Source of the DNA: Gordonia araii NBRC 100433
GTDB lineage: Bacteria > Actinomycetota > Actinomycetes > Mycobacteriales > Mycobacteriaceae
DNA: 64,000 nucleotides
Direction of reading: 5' to 3'
Assembly: GCF_000241265.1 (NCBI RefSeq)
Contig: NZ_BAEE01000021.1
Location: forward strand, 62,001 to 126,000
A model generated the notes under the pieces. That model worked only from the letters and a program-made list of their open reading frames with translations, was not told the origin of the DNA and made no database searches. Numbering within the stretch: position 1 is the stretch's first letter; each line of letters starts with the position of its first letter. Positions 8,491 through 16,076 of this stretch are shown here, piece after piece. The position numbers were made by a program, and so were the translations under genes.

Positions 8491-9900
8491 ATGCGCATCG
8501 CCAATCACGTGATCGATCTGGTCGGCAACACGCCGCTCGTCAAACTCAACTCGGTCGTCGAACCGGGCTCTGGCACCGTGGCTGCCAAGATCGAGTACCT
8601 CAATCCAGGCGGAAGCTCCAAGGACCGCATCGCGGTGAAGATGGTCGACGCCGCCGAGGCGTCCGGAGAGTTGAAGCCGGGCGGCACCATCGTCGAACCG
8701 ACGTCGGGCAACACCGGCATCGGCTTGGCCCTGGTGGCCCAGCAACGCGGATACAAGTGCGTGTTCGTGTGTCCGGACAAGGTCGGCGAGGACAAGCGCA
8801 ACGTGCTGCGCGCCTACGGCGCCGAGGTCGTCGTCTGCCCGACGGCCGTCCCCCCGGAACACCCGGACAGCTACTACAACGTCTCCGATCGACTGGCCCG
8901 CGAGATTCCGGGCGCGTGGAAGCCGAACCAGTACGCCAACCCGGCCGGCCCGGAGAGCCACTACGAGACCACCGGGCCCGAAATCTGGCGCGACACGGAC
9001 GGCAAGATCACCCACTTCGTCGCCGGCGTCGGCACCGGCGGCACCATCACCGGCACCGGCCGCTACCTCAAAGAGGTCTCCAACGGTGCGGTGAAGGTCG
9101 TGGGCGTCGACCCGGAAGGTTCGGTCTACTCCGGCGGTTCCGGGCGGCCCTACCTCGTCGAAGGCGTCGGCGAGGATTTCTGGCCGCAGGCCTACGACCC
9201 GAACGTGCCGGACGAGATCATCGCGGTCTCCGACGCCGATTCCTTCGACATGACCCGGCGCCTCGCCCGCGAGGAGGGTTTGCTTGTCGGCGGGTCGTGC
9301 GGGATGGCCGTCGTCGCCGCCCTGCAGGTGGCCAAGCGCGAAGGACCGGACTCGCTCGTCGTCGTGCTGCTGCCCGACGGGGGGCGCGGCTACCTCGGCA
9401 AGATCTTCAACGACGAGTGGATGAACAGCTACGGATTCCTGCGCTCGACGCTCGACGGGAAGGACGCCGCCGAACCGACGGTCGGAGACGTGCTGCGCGG
9501 CAAGTCCGGCAAGCTTCCCGACCTGGTGCACACGCATCCGCAGGAAACGCTGCGCGACGCGATCGAGATCCTGCGCGAATACGGTGTTTCGCAGATGCCC
9601 GTCGTCGGCGCCGAACCGCCGATCATGGCGGGGGAGATCGCCGGTGCGGTGACCGAACGCGACCTGCTGTCGGCGGTGTTCTCCGGACAGGCGAACCTCG
9701 CCGATCCCGTCTCGCAGTTCATGGGGGAGGCATTCCCGCTGATCGGCGCGGGCGAACCGGTGTCGGCCGCGACCAACGAACTGAGCAAATCCGATGCCCT
9801 GATGGTCGTCGAAGACGGCAAGCCGATCGGCGTCATCACCCGTCACGACCTGCTGGAATTCGTGAGCAAAAACCCCATCGTCGGAGGAAAGAATGACTGA
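8491..9900 (+). CDS. cbs: Cystathionine beta-synthase
   Basis: A 469-residue PLP enzyme that condenses homocysteine with serine (or O-acetylserine) to cystathionine in reverse transsulfuration. The PLP lysine is K44 in NPGGSSKDRIAVK; the phosphate/substrate loop TSGNTGIGLAL and the glycine-rich GVGTGGTITGTGRYLKE are present. The C-terminal third (about 333-469) is a pair of CBS domains (VGDVLRGKSGKLPDLVHTHP, then VSQFMGEAFPLIGAGEPV), which bind adenosyl ligands in family members. ATG 8491 follows GGAGGT closely. The gene overlaps metB by 8 bp, so the two are translationally coupled. Confidence 0.93.
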   Translation: MRIANHVIDLVGNTPLVKLNSVVEPGSGTVAAKIEYLNPGGSSKDRIAVKMVDAAEASGELKPGGTIVEPTSGNTGIGLALVAQQRGYKCVFVCPDKVGEDKRNVLRAYGAEVVVCPTAVPPEHPDSYYNVSDRLAREIPGAWKPNQYANPAGPESHYETTGPEIWRDTDGKITHFVAGVGTGGTITGTGRYLKEVSNGAVKVVGVDPEGSVYSGGSGRPYLVEGVGEDFWPQAYDPNVPDEIIAVSDADSFDMTRRLAREEGLLVGGSCGMAVVAALQVAKREGPDSLVVVLLPDGGRGYLGKIFNDEWMNSYGFLRSTLDGKDAAEPTVGDVLRGKSGKLPDLVHTHPQETLRDAIEILREYGVSQMPVVGAEPPIMAGEIAGAVTERDLLSAVFSGQANLADPVSQFMGEAFPLIGAGEPVSAATNELSKSDALMVVEDGKPIGVITRHDLLEFVSKNPIVGGKND

Positions 9901-11050
9901 CCAGGATCTCTCGGGACAGGGCTTCGCCACCCGGGCCATCCACGCCGGATACGAGCCGGACCCGCAGACCGGTGCGGTCAACGTGCCCATCTACGCCAGC
10001 TCGACTTTCGCCCAGGACGGCGTCGGCGGACTGCGCGACGGCTTCGAGTACGCGCGGACCGGCAACCCGACGCGCCGCGCGTTGGAGGCCAATCTGGCGG
10101 CGCTCGAGGGCGGTGCCTACGGGCGCGCCTTCGCGTCGGGCATGGCGGCGACCGACGCGACGTTGCGCGCGGTGCTGCGTCCCGGCGATCATCTGGTGAT
10201 CCCGAACGACGCCTACGGCGGCACGTTCCGGCTGATCGACAAGGTGTTCAGCCAGTGGGGGATCACGTACTCGGTGGCCGCGGTGAACGACGTCGACGAG
10301 GTGCGCGCGGCGATCACCCCGCAAACCAAGCTGGTGTGGGTCGAGACCCCGACCAATCCGCTGCTCAACATCGGCGACATCGAAGCGATCGCGGCGGTCG
10401 CCCACGATGCGGGGGCGAAGCTCGTCGTGGACAACACCTTCGCGTCGTCGTATCTGCAGCAGCCGCTGGCGCTGGGCGCCGACATCGTTCTGCACTCGAC
10501 GACGAAGTACCTGGGCGGGCATTCCGACGTCGTCGGCGGGATCCTGGTGACCGACTCGGCCGAGATCGACGAGGCTGTCGCCTTCCTGCAGAACGGCGCC
10601 GGCGCGGTGCCCGGGCCGTTCGACGTGTACCTCACGCTGCGCGGCATCAAGACCCTCGCCGTCCGGATGGACCGGCACTCCGACAACGCCGAGAAGATCG
10701 TCGAGTTCCTCGGCGCGCATCCCAAGATCGAGAAGGTCCTCTACCCGGGCCTGCCCGACCATCCCGGCCACGCCGCTGCCGCCAAGCAGATGAAGCGCTA
10801 CGGCGGCATGGTGTCGGTGCTGGTGGCCGGCGGCCGTCAGGGCGCGCTGGACCTGTGCGCCGGGACAAAGGTGTTCACGCTGGCCGAATCGCTGGGCGGC
10901 ATCGAGTCGTTGATCGAACACCCGGGTGCGATGACCCACGCGTCGACGGCGGGGTCGCTCCTGGAGGTGCCCGACAACCTGGTTCGCCTGTCGGTCGGCA
11001 TCGAAGACGCCGACGACCTCATCGCCGATCTGGACCGTGCGCTCGCCTGA
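9893..11050 (+). CDS. metB: Cystathionine gamma-synthase
   Basis: A 385-residue Cys/Met-metabolism PLP enzyme. It forms cystathionine from an acylated homoserine and cysteine and can also act as a gamma-lyase. The PLP lysine is K205 in LHSTTKYLGGHSDVVGG; the family features YARTGNPTRRALE, FASGMAATDA and the C-terminal SLGGIESLIEHPGAMTH are intact. The start codon lies inside the end of cbs. In M. tuberculosis, as I recall, pra separates cbs and metB; here they overlap directly. The stop codon TGA is also the first three bases of the tandem repeat at 11048. Confidence 0.92.
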   Translation: MTDQDLSGQGFATRAIHAGYEPDPQTGAVNVPIYASSTFAQDGVGGLRDGFEYARTGNPTRRALEANLAALEGGAYGRAFASGMAATDATLRAVLRPGDHLVIPNDAYGGTFRLIDKVFSQWGITYSVAAVNDVDEVRAAITPQTKLVWVETPTNPLLNIGDIEAIAAVAHDAGAKLVVDNTFASSYLQQPLALGADIVLHSTTKYLGGHSDVVGGILVTDSAEIDEAVAFLQNGAGAVPGPFDVYLTLRGIKTLAVRMDRHSDNAEKIVEFLGAHPKIEKVLYPGLPDHPGHAAAAKQMKRYGGMVSVLVAGGRQGALDLCAGTKVFTLAESLGGIESLIEHPGAMTHASTAGSLLEVPDNLVRLSVGIEDADDLIADLDRALA

Positions 11051-11172
11051 TTCCATTGGTGGACGGGCTGGTCACGCGAGTGTGATCCCTCGGGGGCTGA
11101 CCTTGTCGTGTGCGGGTGTGATTCCATCGGTGGTCGGCCTGGGGTCGCGCGTGGGTGTGATTCCATTGGTGG
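11048..11172. repeat. Degenerate tandem repeat (35-40 bp period) at the metB 3' end
   Basis: TGATTCCATTGGTGG recurs at 11048-11062, 11118-11132 (one change) and 11158-11172, with a degenerate copy TGATCCCTCGGGGG at 11083. Spacings are 35, 35 and 40 bp. The first copy begins with the metB stop codon. Just after it, at 11179-11200, is an imperfect inverted repeat around GAGCGGAGCGAG. No function is evident. Confidence 0.6.
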
Positions 11173-11214
11173 TCGAGTGAATTCGAGCGGAGCGAGAATT
11201 TGTATCGAGACCCC

Positions 11215-11535
11215 GTGACCCGGCATGCCGACTCGGCGTATCGGCCGTTGTACAACGCCGCGTTGTCGGCCGATCCCGGTGACGACATGTACGGCAACTT
11301 GTTGCCGTTGCACCTGCGCTACCTCGCGGCCAACGGTCGGATGTCGGGCAGCACCGGCGGGATCAGCGCTGACGGAATCCGTTTCTTCCCGCAGTGGATC
11401 GGAGTGCCCGACGACGCTGGCGGCTTCCTGTATTCGCCGTCCGGGTCACCGGAGGGCTACGACATGTACGGAATGCAATGCCGCGGCCCGGTCGCGCTGG
11501 GAGGCGGCTGGTGGATGTGTGGCATGCGCGATTGA
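11215..11535 (+). CDS. Hypothetical protein, possibly a gene remnant
   Basis: A 106-residue frame beginning at a GTG (VTRHADSAYRPLYNAALSAD). It is rich in Gly, Tyr and Trp and ends with EGYDMYGMQCRGPVALGGGW, then WMCGMRD. Codon choice (mostly G/C in third position) looks like real coding sequence. There is no clear signal peptide, membrane helix or known domain, and the ribosome-binding site is poor. It lies immediately after the tandem repeat, so it may be the C-terminal remnant of a longer gene whose 5' part was lost. A shorter start at ATG 11287 is possible. Confidence 0.4.
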   Translation: MTRHADSAYRPLYNAALSADPGDDMYGNLLPLHLRYLAANGRMSGSTGGISADGIRFFPQWIGVPDDAGGFLYSPSGSPEGYDMYGMQCRGPVALGGGWWMCGMRD

Positions 11536-11656
11536 GAGCCGCCTCGTGGCAGGCTCCCCGATCGCTGGCGCTGCAATAACCCAACTGGCGTGTCACTATT
11601 GCTGGGGCCAGTCGACTGGCCGCCCGGCTGTCGCCCCGATTGAAAGTGTGGTTTGC

Positions 11657-12931
11657 ATGCGGTCACCGATCCTCGACTACCTCGACACCGTCATCACCGA
11701 GACGGCGCACGTCACCTCCGGGGCGGTCGCCGACTACATTCCGGAACTGGCGTCGGCCCCGACCGACCGGGCGGCGGTGGCGCTCTGCACGGTGAACGGC
11801 GTCGTCTATGCCGCCGGCGATGTCGACGTCGACTTCTCCATTCAGTCGATGTCCAAGCCTTTCGCCTATGCGTTGGCGCTTGCCGACCGTGGTATCGACG
11901 ACGTTGTCGCCCGAGTCGGTGTCGAGCCGAGCGGGGATGCGTTCAACGAGCTCTCGCTCGATCCGGAGACGGGGACGCCGCGCAACCCGATGATCAACGC
12001 CGGCGCGATCGCCACCCATGCGCTGATCGACACCGAGGACGCCCCGGCAGTGGACCGGGTGTTGGACTACTTCTCGCGGATGGCCCAACGTGAGATTCGG
12101 ATCGACGAGGAGGTCGCGGCGTCCGAACTGGCCACCGCCGACCGCAACCTGGGTTTGGCCTACCTGCTCCACTCGTCTGGCGTACTCGAGGCCGAGCCAC
12201 GCGCCGCGGTCACCGGCTACATCCGCCAGTGCGCGGCGTCGGTGAACGTCCGTGATCTCGCACTGATGGCGGCGACGCTGGCTAACAACGGCGTCCAGCC
12301 CAATACGGGCGAGCGGATGCTCAGCCGTGTTGAGAATCGTCAGGTGCTCAGTGTTATGGCTGCGTGTGGCATGTACGATGCCGCGGGCGATTGGTTCACG
12401 AACGTCGGCATTCCGGCTAAGAGCGGTGTCGCTGGCGGCATCATCGGCGTGTTGCCAGGGCAAGTCGGCCTCGCGGTGTTCTCGCCTCGGCTGGACTCAC
12501 ACGGCAATAGCGCCCGAGGCGTCGCGATGATGGAGATGCTGTCGGAGGATATGGGTCTACACCTCATGGATGTCGGACGTCCTGGCCGCACTTCGCTGCG
12601 CGAAACCCAGCTCGCCACCGTCGAGGGCGTCGACGCGACGGTCTACGTGCTGCAGGGTGACCTTGTTCTGAGCAGTATCGAAGCGCTCATCCACGAGATT
12701 GTTTCGAATCCCCCGACAACTCCGTTGGTGGTCTTCGACATGGGCCGGGTCGACGAAGTGCTGCCGGTCGCGCGCCGCACGTCATCGGCGATGGCGACCA
12801 AGCTGCACGACGCCGGACACCGCGTGGTGGTGATCGACCCCGAGGAGACGTTGACCGGCTTCACCGACGATCAGGGGCGTCCGGTCGAGCTGTGGACCGC
12901 TGAGCGTTTGGCGCGCGGGATCAGCCGCTGA
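11657..12931 (+). CDS. glsA: Glutaminase A with C-terminal STAS domain
   Basis: A 424-residue protein that hydrolyses glutamine to glutamate and ammonia. Residues 1-305 form the serine-dependent beta-lactamase-like glutaminase, with the Ser-x-x-Lys pair in FSIQSMSKPFAYALAL, then NPMINAGAIATHAL, DRNLGLAYLL, MYDAAGDWF and GVAGGIIGVLPGQVGLAVFS. About 100 further residues (VEGVDATVYVLQGDLVLSSI through PLVVFDMGRVDEVLP) form a STAS-type anti-sigma-antagonist fold. Glutaminase-STAS fusions occur in actinobacteria; the add-on is presumed regulatory. ATG 11657 is preferred because the long upstream frame has no family similarity. It overlaps the convergent SRPBCC gene by 11 bp. Confidence 0.88.
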   Translation: MRSPILDYLDTVITETAHVTSGAVADYIPELASAPTDRAAVALCTVNGVVYAAGDVDVDFSIQSMSKPFAYALALADRGIDDVVARVGVEPSGDAFNELSLDPETGTPRNPMINAGAIATHALIDTEDAPAVDRVLDYFSRMAQREIRIDEEVAASELATADRNLGLAYLLHSSGVLEAEPRAAVTGYIRQCAASVNVRDLALMAATLANNGVQPNTGERMLSRVENRQVLSVMAACGMYDAAGDWFTNVGIPAKSGVAGGIIGVLPGQVGLAVFSPRLDSHGNSARGVAMMEMLSEDMGLHLMDVGRPGRTSLRETQLATVEGVDATVYVLQGDLVLSSIEALIHEIVSNPPTTPLVVFDMGRVDEVLPVARRTSSAMATKLHDAGHRVVVIDPEETLTGFTDDQGRPVELWTAERLARGISR

Positions 12932-13418
12932 AGTGCTTGAGCGTGTCCTTCTTGACCGTGCCGAAGGCAGCGGCGGAGATTTTCGAGGAGAGCGCTGACG
13001 GCAGCGCGACGCCACCGAGCTGCATCGCGAACTTCCACACGATGCGGCTGCCGCCGTCCGGCGCGGGCGTCACCTCCGTGTACTCGCCGAACTTCTTGAG
13101 CCAGGGGACCGATGAGTCCTTGGCGTAGAAGGCGTGCCGGTAGCGGTGCGCGGCCGGGTCCTCATCCCAGATGAAGAACTGCTCGTGCAACGTCACCCCG
13201 CCGGGGGCCAGCGCGGCCGTGCGGGTCGTCGTCTCGTCGTAGGGTTCGGCGCTGGTATAGGTCACCTTCTTCAGCGCGCGGCACCAGTCCAGCGTGTTCT
13301 GCCTGGTGAATTCCGACCAGACGTGGTCCGGGGCGGCGGGCACCTCGACGTCGATGACATAGCGCACCGGAGCATCGTCGAAGAAGGCCTCGGTGATCGG
13401 CTGCAGGGCGAACGGCAT
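12921..13418 (-). CDS. SRPBCC family protein
   Basis: A 165-residue START/Bet-v1-like protein (polyketide-cyclase or 'Coq10-like' class). It starts MPFALQPITEAFF and shows the fold's first strand VRYVIDVEVPAAPDHVWSEF, then the HEQFFIWDE and YTEVTPAPDGGSRIVWKF strands and a long C-terminal helix (SSKISAAAFGTVKKDTLKHF). Such proteins bind a hydrophobic ligand in a cavity. The ligand is unknown. It is convergent and overlapping with glsA by 11 bp. Confidence 0.8.
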   Translation of the reverse strand: MPFALQPITEAFFDDAPVRYVIDVEVPAAPDHVWSEFTRQNTLDWCRALKKVTYTSAEPYDETTTRTAALAPGGVTLHEQFFIWDEDPAAHRYRHAFYAKDSSVPWLKKFGEYTEVTPAPDGGSRIVWKFAMQLGGVALPSALSSKISAAAFGTVKKDTLKHFSG

Positions 13419-13500
13419 GAGGATGAGTGTATCGGCGCCCAGGGACGGCCGAAATGGATAGAGTGCATCGGACTACCGGTTCACTTTTCTGGAGGCGGCC

Positions 13501-15447
13501 ATGCGGACTGGCGGGCGCGTATTGGGGATTCTCTCTGCGGCAATGCTTCTCGGCGTCGCCGCCGGATGCGGCACTCCCGACGACTCGGGCGAGCAGGGCG
13601 GGGCCACGACGGTTTACGTCGGCACGATCCTCACCGTCGACGCCCAGGACACGGTTGCCGAGGCGATCTCGGTGAACGATGCCGGGCACATCGTGAAGGT
13701 CGGTTCGGAGAGGCACGTTCGCGAGGGACTGCCCGCCGACGTCACGACGGTGCGACTCGATCCGGGTCAGGTGCTGGCTCCGGGCTTCATCGATCCGCAC
13801 ATGCACCTGAGCTTGACGATCATTCAGGATCTGTTGGGCACCAACAACATTGCGCCGTGCCTGCCACCGCCCTACGAATCGCGAAGCACCGAGGAATGCG
13901 GCAGGCTCGCCGATATCGGCTCGGCCCTGCAGTCGATGACGGCGGCGCCGGCCGACGGTAAGGACGACAACGAGTTCATCCTCGGCATGAACCTCGACCC
14001 GTCGCGTCAGCAGTTCGTCCCGGGCAAGTGCGGAACCAGCGGACCGACCACCTTCGCGCAGCGTCCCAGGGACTTCCTCGACGCCTGCGTGAGTAAGGAT
14101 CGCCCGGTTCTCGTCCTCGACCAATCCGGGCACCTCGCCTACGCCAACGGCAAGGCGTTCGAAGTCGTGTGCGGCGGGCAGCCCACGTGCGCACCACCGG
14201 CGTCGGTCGCCGAAGGCGGCGGGTCCTGGGTGAAGGACGACAAGGGCGAGTACACCGGGGTTCTCGAGGAGTTCGCCGGCTACCAGTCCTTCGTGGCCGC
14301 GATGGAGAAGACGCACCTGGCTGGGCTCAGCGAGGCGAACCCGAAGAAGCTGGTCGCTGACCACTTGCCAGAGGTGATGAAGTCGATCGAGAAGCTGCGC
14401 GCGGCGGGTCTCACGACGATCGCGGACGGCGGCGTGCAGGGGCGTACGCAACTCGACATGGACAAGCTGTTGACCGACGGCAAGGAGTTCCCGCTCCGGA
14501 TGACCGGTGTCGTCACCTTCGATACCGCCAACCGCGACGGCATCACCGCGACCGGCCCGGGCTGCGACCCGAAGTCCGACGCCGACTGTGTCCTGCCCAA
14601 GTGGCTCGGCGCCGGCGGCATCAAGCTCTGGGTCGACGGCTCGACCCAGGGCTGCACGGCCAAGCTGGCTCCGCCGATCTCGTATCGGCAGGGCGGTCAC
14701 TGCGATGGGGCGGGCGAAGGCCGTGCGGACGTCTCCGGTCCCGACGAGATCGTCAAAGACCTGACCGACTACTGGATGGCGGGCAACTGGCGGATCCAGG
14801 TGCACGCGAACGGCAACGGCGCCAACCGGTGGATGATCGAGGCGATCGCGAGGCTGCAACTGCAGAAGCGGGCGACCGAGCCGGTGCTGCTGATCCACCA
14901 CACCGTCGGCGACGAGTCGGTGTCGGCGGACCTGGCGAAGCTGCGTCGGGGCGAGTACGAGATCGACGGGAAGAAGGTGCCCGAGCTGGACGTGAGGGTG
15001 ACGCACCTGATCGGACACGTCGGCTACTGGGGCGACGCGTTCAACAACATGCTCAGTCCCGGAGCCGGGGAGAATCTCGACCCGGTCGGGTACGACAAGA
15101 AGTACGGGACGCCGTGGTCGTTGCACAGCGACTCGTCGGTGACGCCGGCCAAACCGTTGTGGTTCATGCAGCAGGCCGTCACCCGCCAGACGTGGGCGTA
15201 CCCCGACTTCGCGAAGTCCTACGTCCTCGGGTCACAGCATCGCGCCACCGCGCGAGAGGCGCTGCGCGCGGTGACGATCGAGCCGGCGAACCAGCACAGT
15301 ATGCAGAAATGGATCGGATCGCTGGAGCCGGGCAAGGTGGCCGACTTCGTGGTGCTGGGCGGAAATCCGCTGACGGTGGCACCGGACAAGATCGGCGCCA
15401 TCCCGGTCGTGAACACCTATCTCGGTGGGGTGCCCACTAAGAAGTAG
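13501..15447 (+). CDS. Amidohydrolase family lipoprotein (amidohydrolase_3/YtcJ-like)
   Basis: A 648-residue lipoprotein. The signal sequence MRTGGRVLGILSAAMLLGVA ends in the lipobox GVAAGC, so it should be lipid-anchored outside the membrane. The metal-dependent hydrolase core starts at TTVYVGTILTVDAQDT, with the HxH pair in GFIDPHMHLS, GAGGIKLWVDGSTQG in the barrel, RIQVHANGNGANRWMIEAI, and a closing Asp region (LHSDSSVTPAKPLWFM). The end, GKVADFVVLGGNPLTVAPDK, is typical of the family's beta-sandwich return. GGAGG lies upstream of ATG 13501. Substrate unknown; YtcJ-type enzymes act on exocyclic amide or imide bonds. Confidence 0.85.
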   Translation: MRTGGRVLGILSAAMLLGVAAGCGTPDDSGEQGGATTVYVGTILTVDAQDTVAEAISVNDAGHIVKVGSERHVREGLPADVTTVRLDPGQVLAPGFIDPHMHLSLTIIQDLLGTNNIAPCLPPPYESRSTEECGRLADIGSALQSMTAAPADGKDDNEFILGMNLDPSRQQFVPGKCGTSGPTTFAQRPRDFLDACVSKDRPVLVLDQSGHLAYANGKAFEVVCGGQPTCAPPASVAEGGGSWVKDDKGEYTGVLEEFAGYQSFVAAMEKTHLAGLSEANPKKLVADHLPEVMKSIEKLRAAGLTTIADGGVQGRTQLDMDKLLTDGKEFPLRMTGVVTFDTANRDGITATGPGCDPKSDADCVLPKWLGAGGIKLWVDGSTQGCTAKLAPPISYRQGGHCDGAGEGRADVSGPDEIVKDLTDYWMAGNWRIQVHANGNGANRWMIEAIARLQLQKRATEPVLLIHHTVGDESVSADLAKLRRGEYEIDGKKVPELDVRVTHLIGHVGYWGDAFNNMLSPGAGENLDPVGYDKKYGTPWSLHSDSSVTPAKPLWFMQQAVTRQTWAYPDFAKSYVLGSQHRATAREALRAVTIEPANQHSMQKWIGSLEPGKVADFVVLGGNPLTVAPDKIGAIPVVNTYLGGVPTKK

Positions 15448-15471
15448 CGCGGTGCGGGTTCCGCCGGGTGC

Positions 15472-16074
15472 TCAGCCGCGCAGCGGGAGGCCTCGTTCGA
15501 GCAGGTCGATCGCGGCGAGCAATCGGGCCAGCGCCTCCTCGTGATCGATCACCTCTTGTGAATTGGCGATGTAGAACATCACCCCACTGATTGCGGCGAC
15601 GAAGACTTGCAGGTGCAGGTCGTCGGCCGGCACGCCGGCGTAATCGGCGATGAACTCGGCGGCTTCGGAGATCGCTCGCTCGGCCTCGACCTGATTGGCG
15701 CGATGTAACTCCGGCTCGCTGTTGATCAGTTCGACCCGCTCGTGACATGACGCCCACTTGTCGGCAAGTGCGATCTCGAATAGGTCGGAGATCATCCGGC
15801 GCAGCAGGTCGAAATGGTTGAGGCCGGGTGGTATGGCGGCCAGCGCCGCGTCACGCTGCTCCTGCAGGTCATCGCTGATGATGACCTGTTCCTTCGATTG
15901 GAAGTAGCGGAAGAAGGTCGTGTGGGAGACCCCGGCGGTCTGGGCGATCTGCTCGACGGTCGTGGCGGCGAAGCCCTGCTTGGCGAACAGGTCCACGGCG
16001 GCCGCGCGGATGGCGGCGCGGGTGCGAGCCTTCTTCGCGGCCCGCACCCCGCCGTCGGTGTGTGTTGTTGCCAT
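15472..16074 (-). CDS. TetR/AcrR family transcriptional regulator
   Basis: A 200-residue regulator. The N-terminal HTH reads RAAIRAAAVDLFAKQGFAAT, then TVEQIAQTAGVSHTTFFRYF and QSKEQVIISDD. The C-terminal helical domain begins at FDLLRRMISDLFEIAL, where a hydrophobic ligand would bind. Its ATG at 16074 lies 2 bp downstream of the MMPL stop, so it is the second gene of that operon. The perfect palindrome at 18303-18323 just upstream of the MMPL gene is its probable operator, giving negative autoregulation of exporter and repressor together. Confidence 0.9.
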   Translation of the reverse strand: MATTHTDGGVRAAKKARTRAAIRAAAVDLFAKQGFAATTVEQIAQTAGVSHTTFFRYFQSKEQVIISDDLQEQRDAALAAIPPGLNHFDLLRRMISDLFEIALADKWASCHERVELINSEPELHRANQVEAERAISEAAEFIADYAGVPADDLHLQVFVAAISGVMFYIANSQEVIDHEEALARLLAAIDLLERGLPLRG

Positions 16075-16076
16075 GG

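Noticed and set aside
11225-11656. N-terminal extension of the glutaminase by 144 codons
   Set aside because: The extension is Arg/Cys/Thr-rich shadow sequence of the small frame at 11215-11535, and the glutaminase family begins at the ATG at 11657.
13162-15126. A 654-codon frame antisense to the amidohydrolase gene
   Set aside because: The sense strand encodes a lipoprotein with intact HxH and family motifs; the antisense product has no recognisable motifs.
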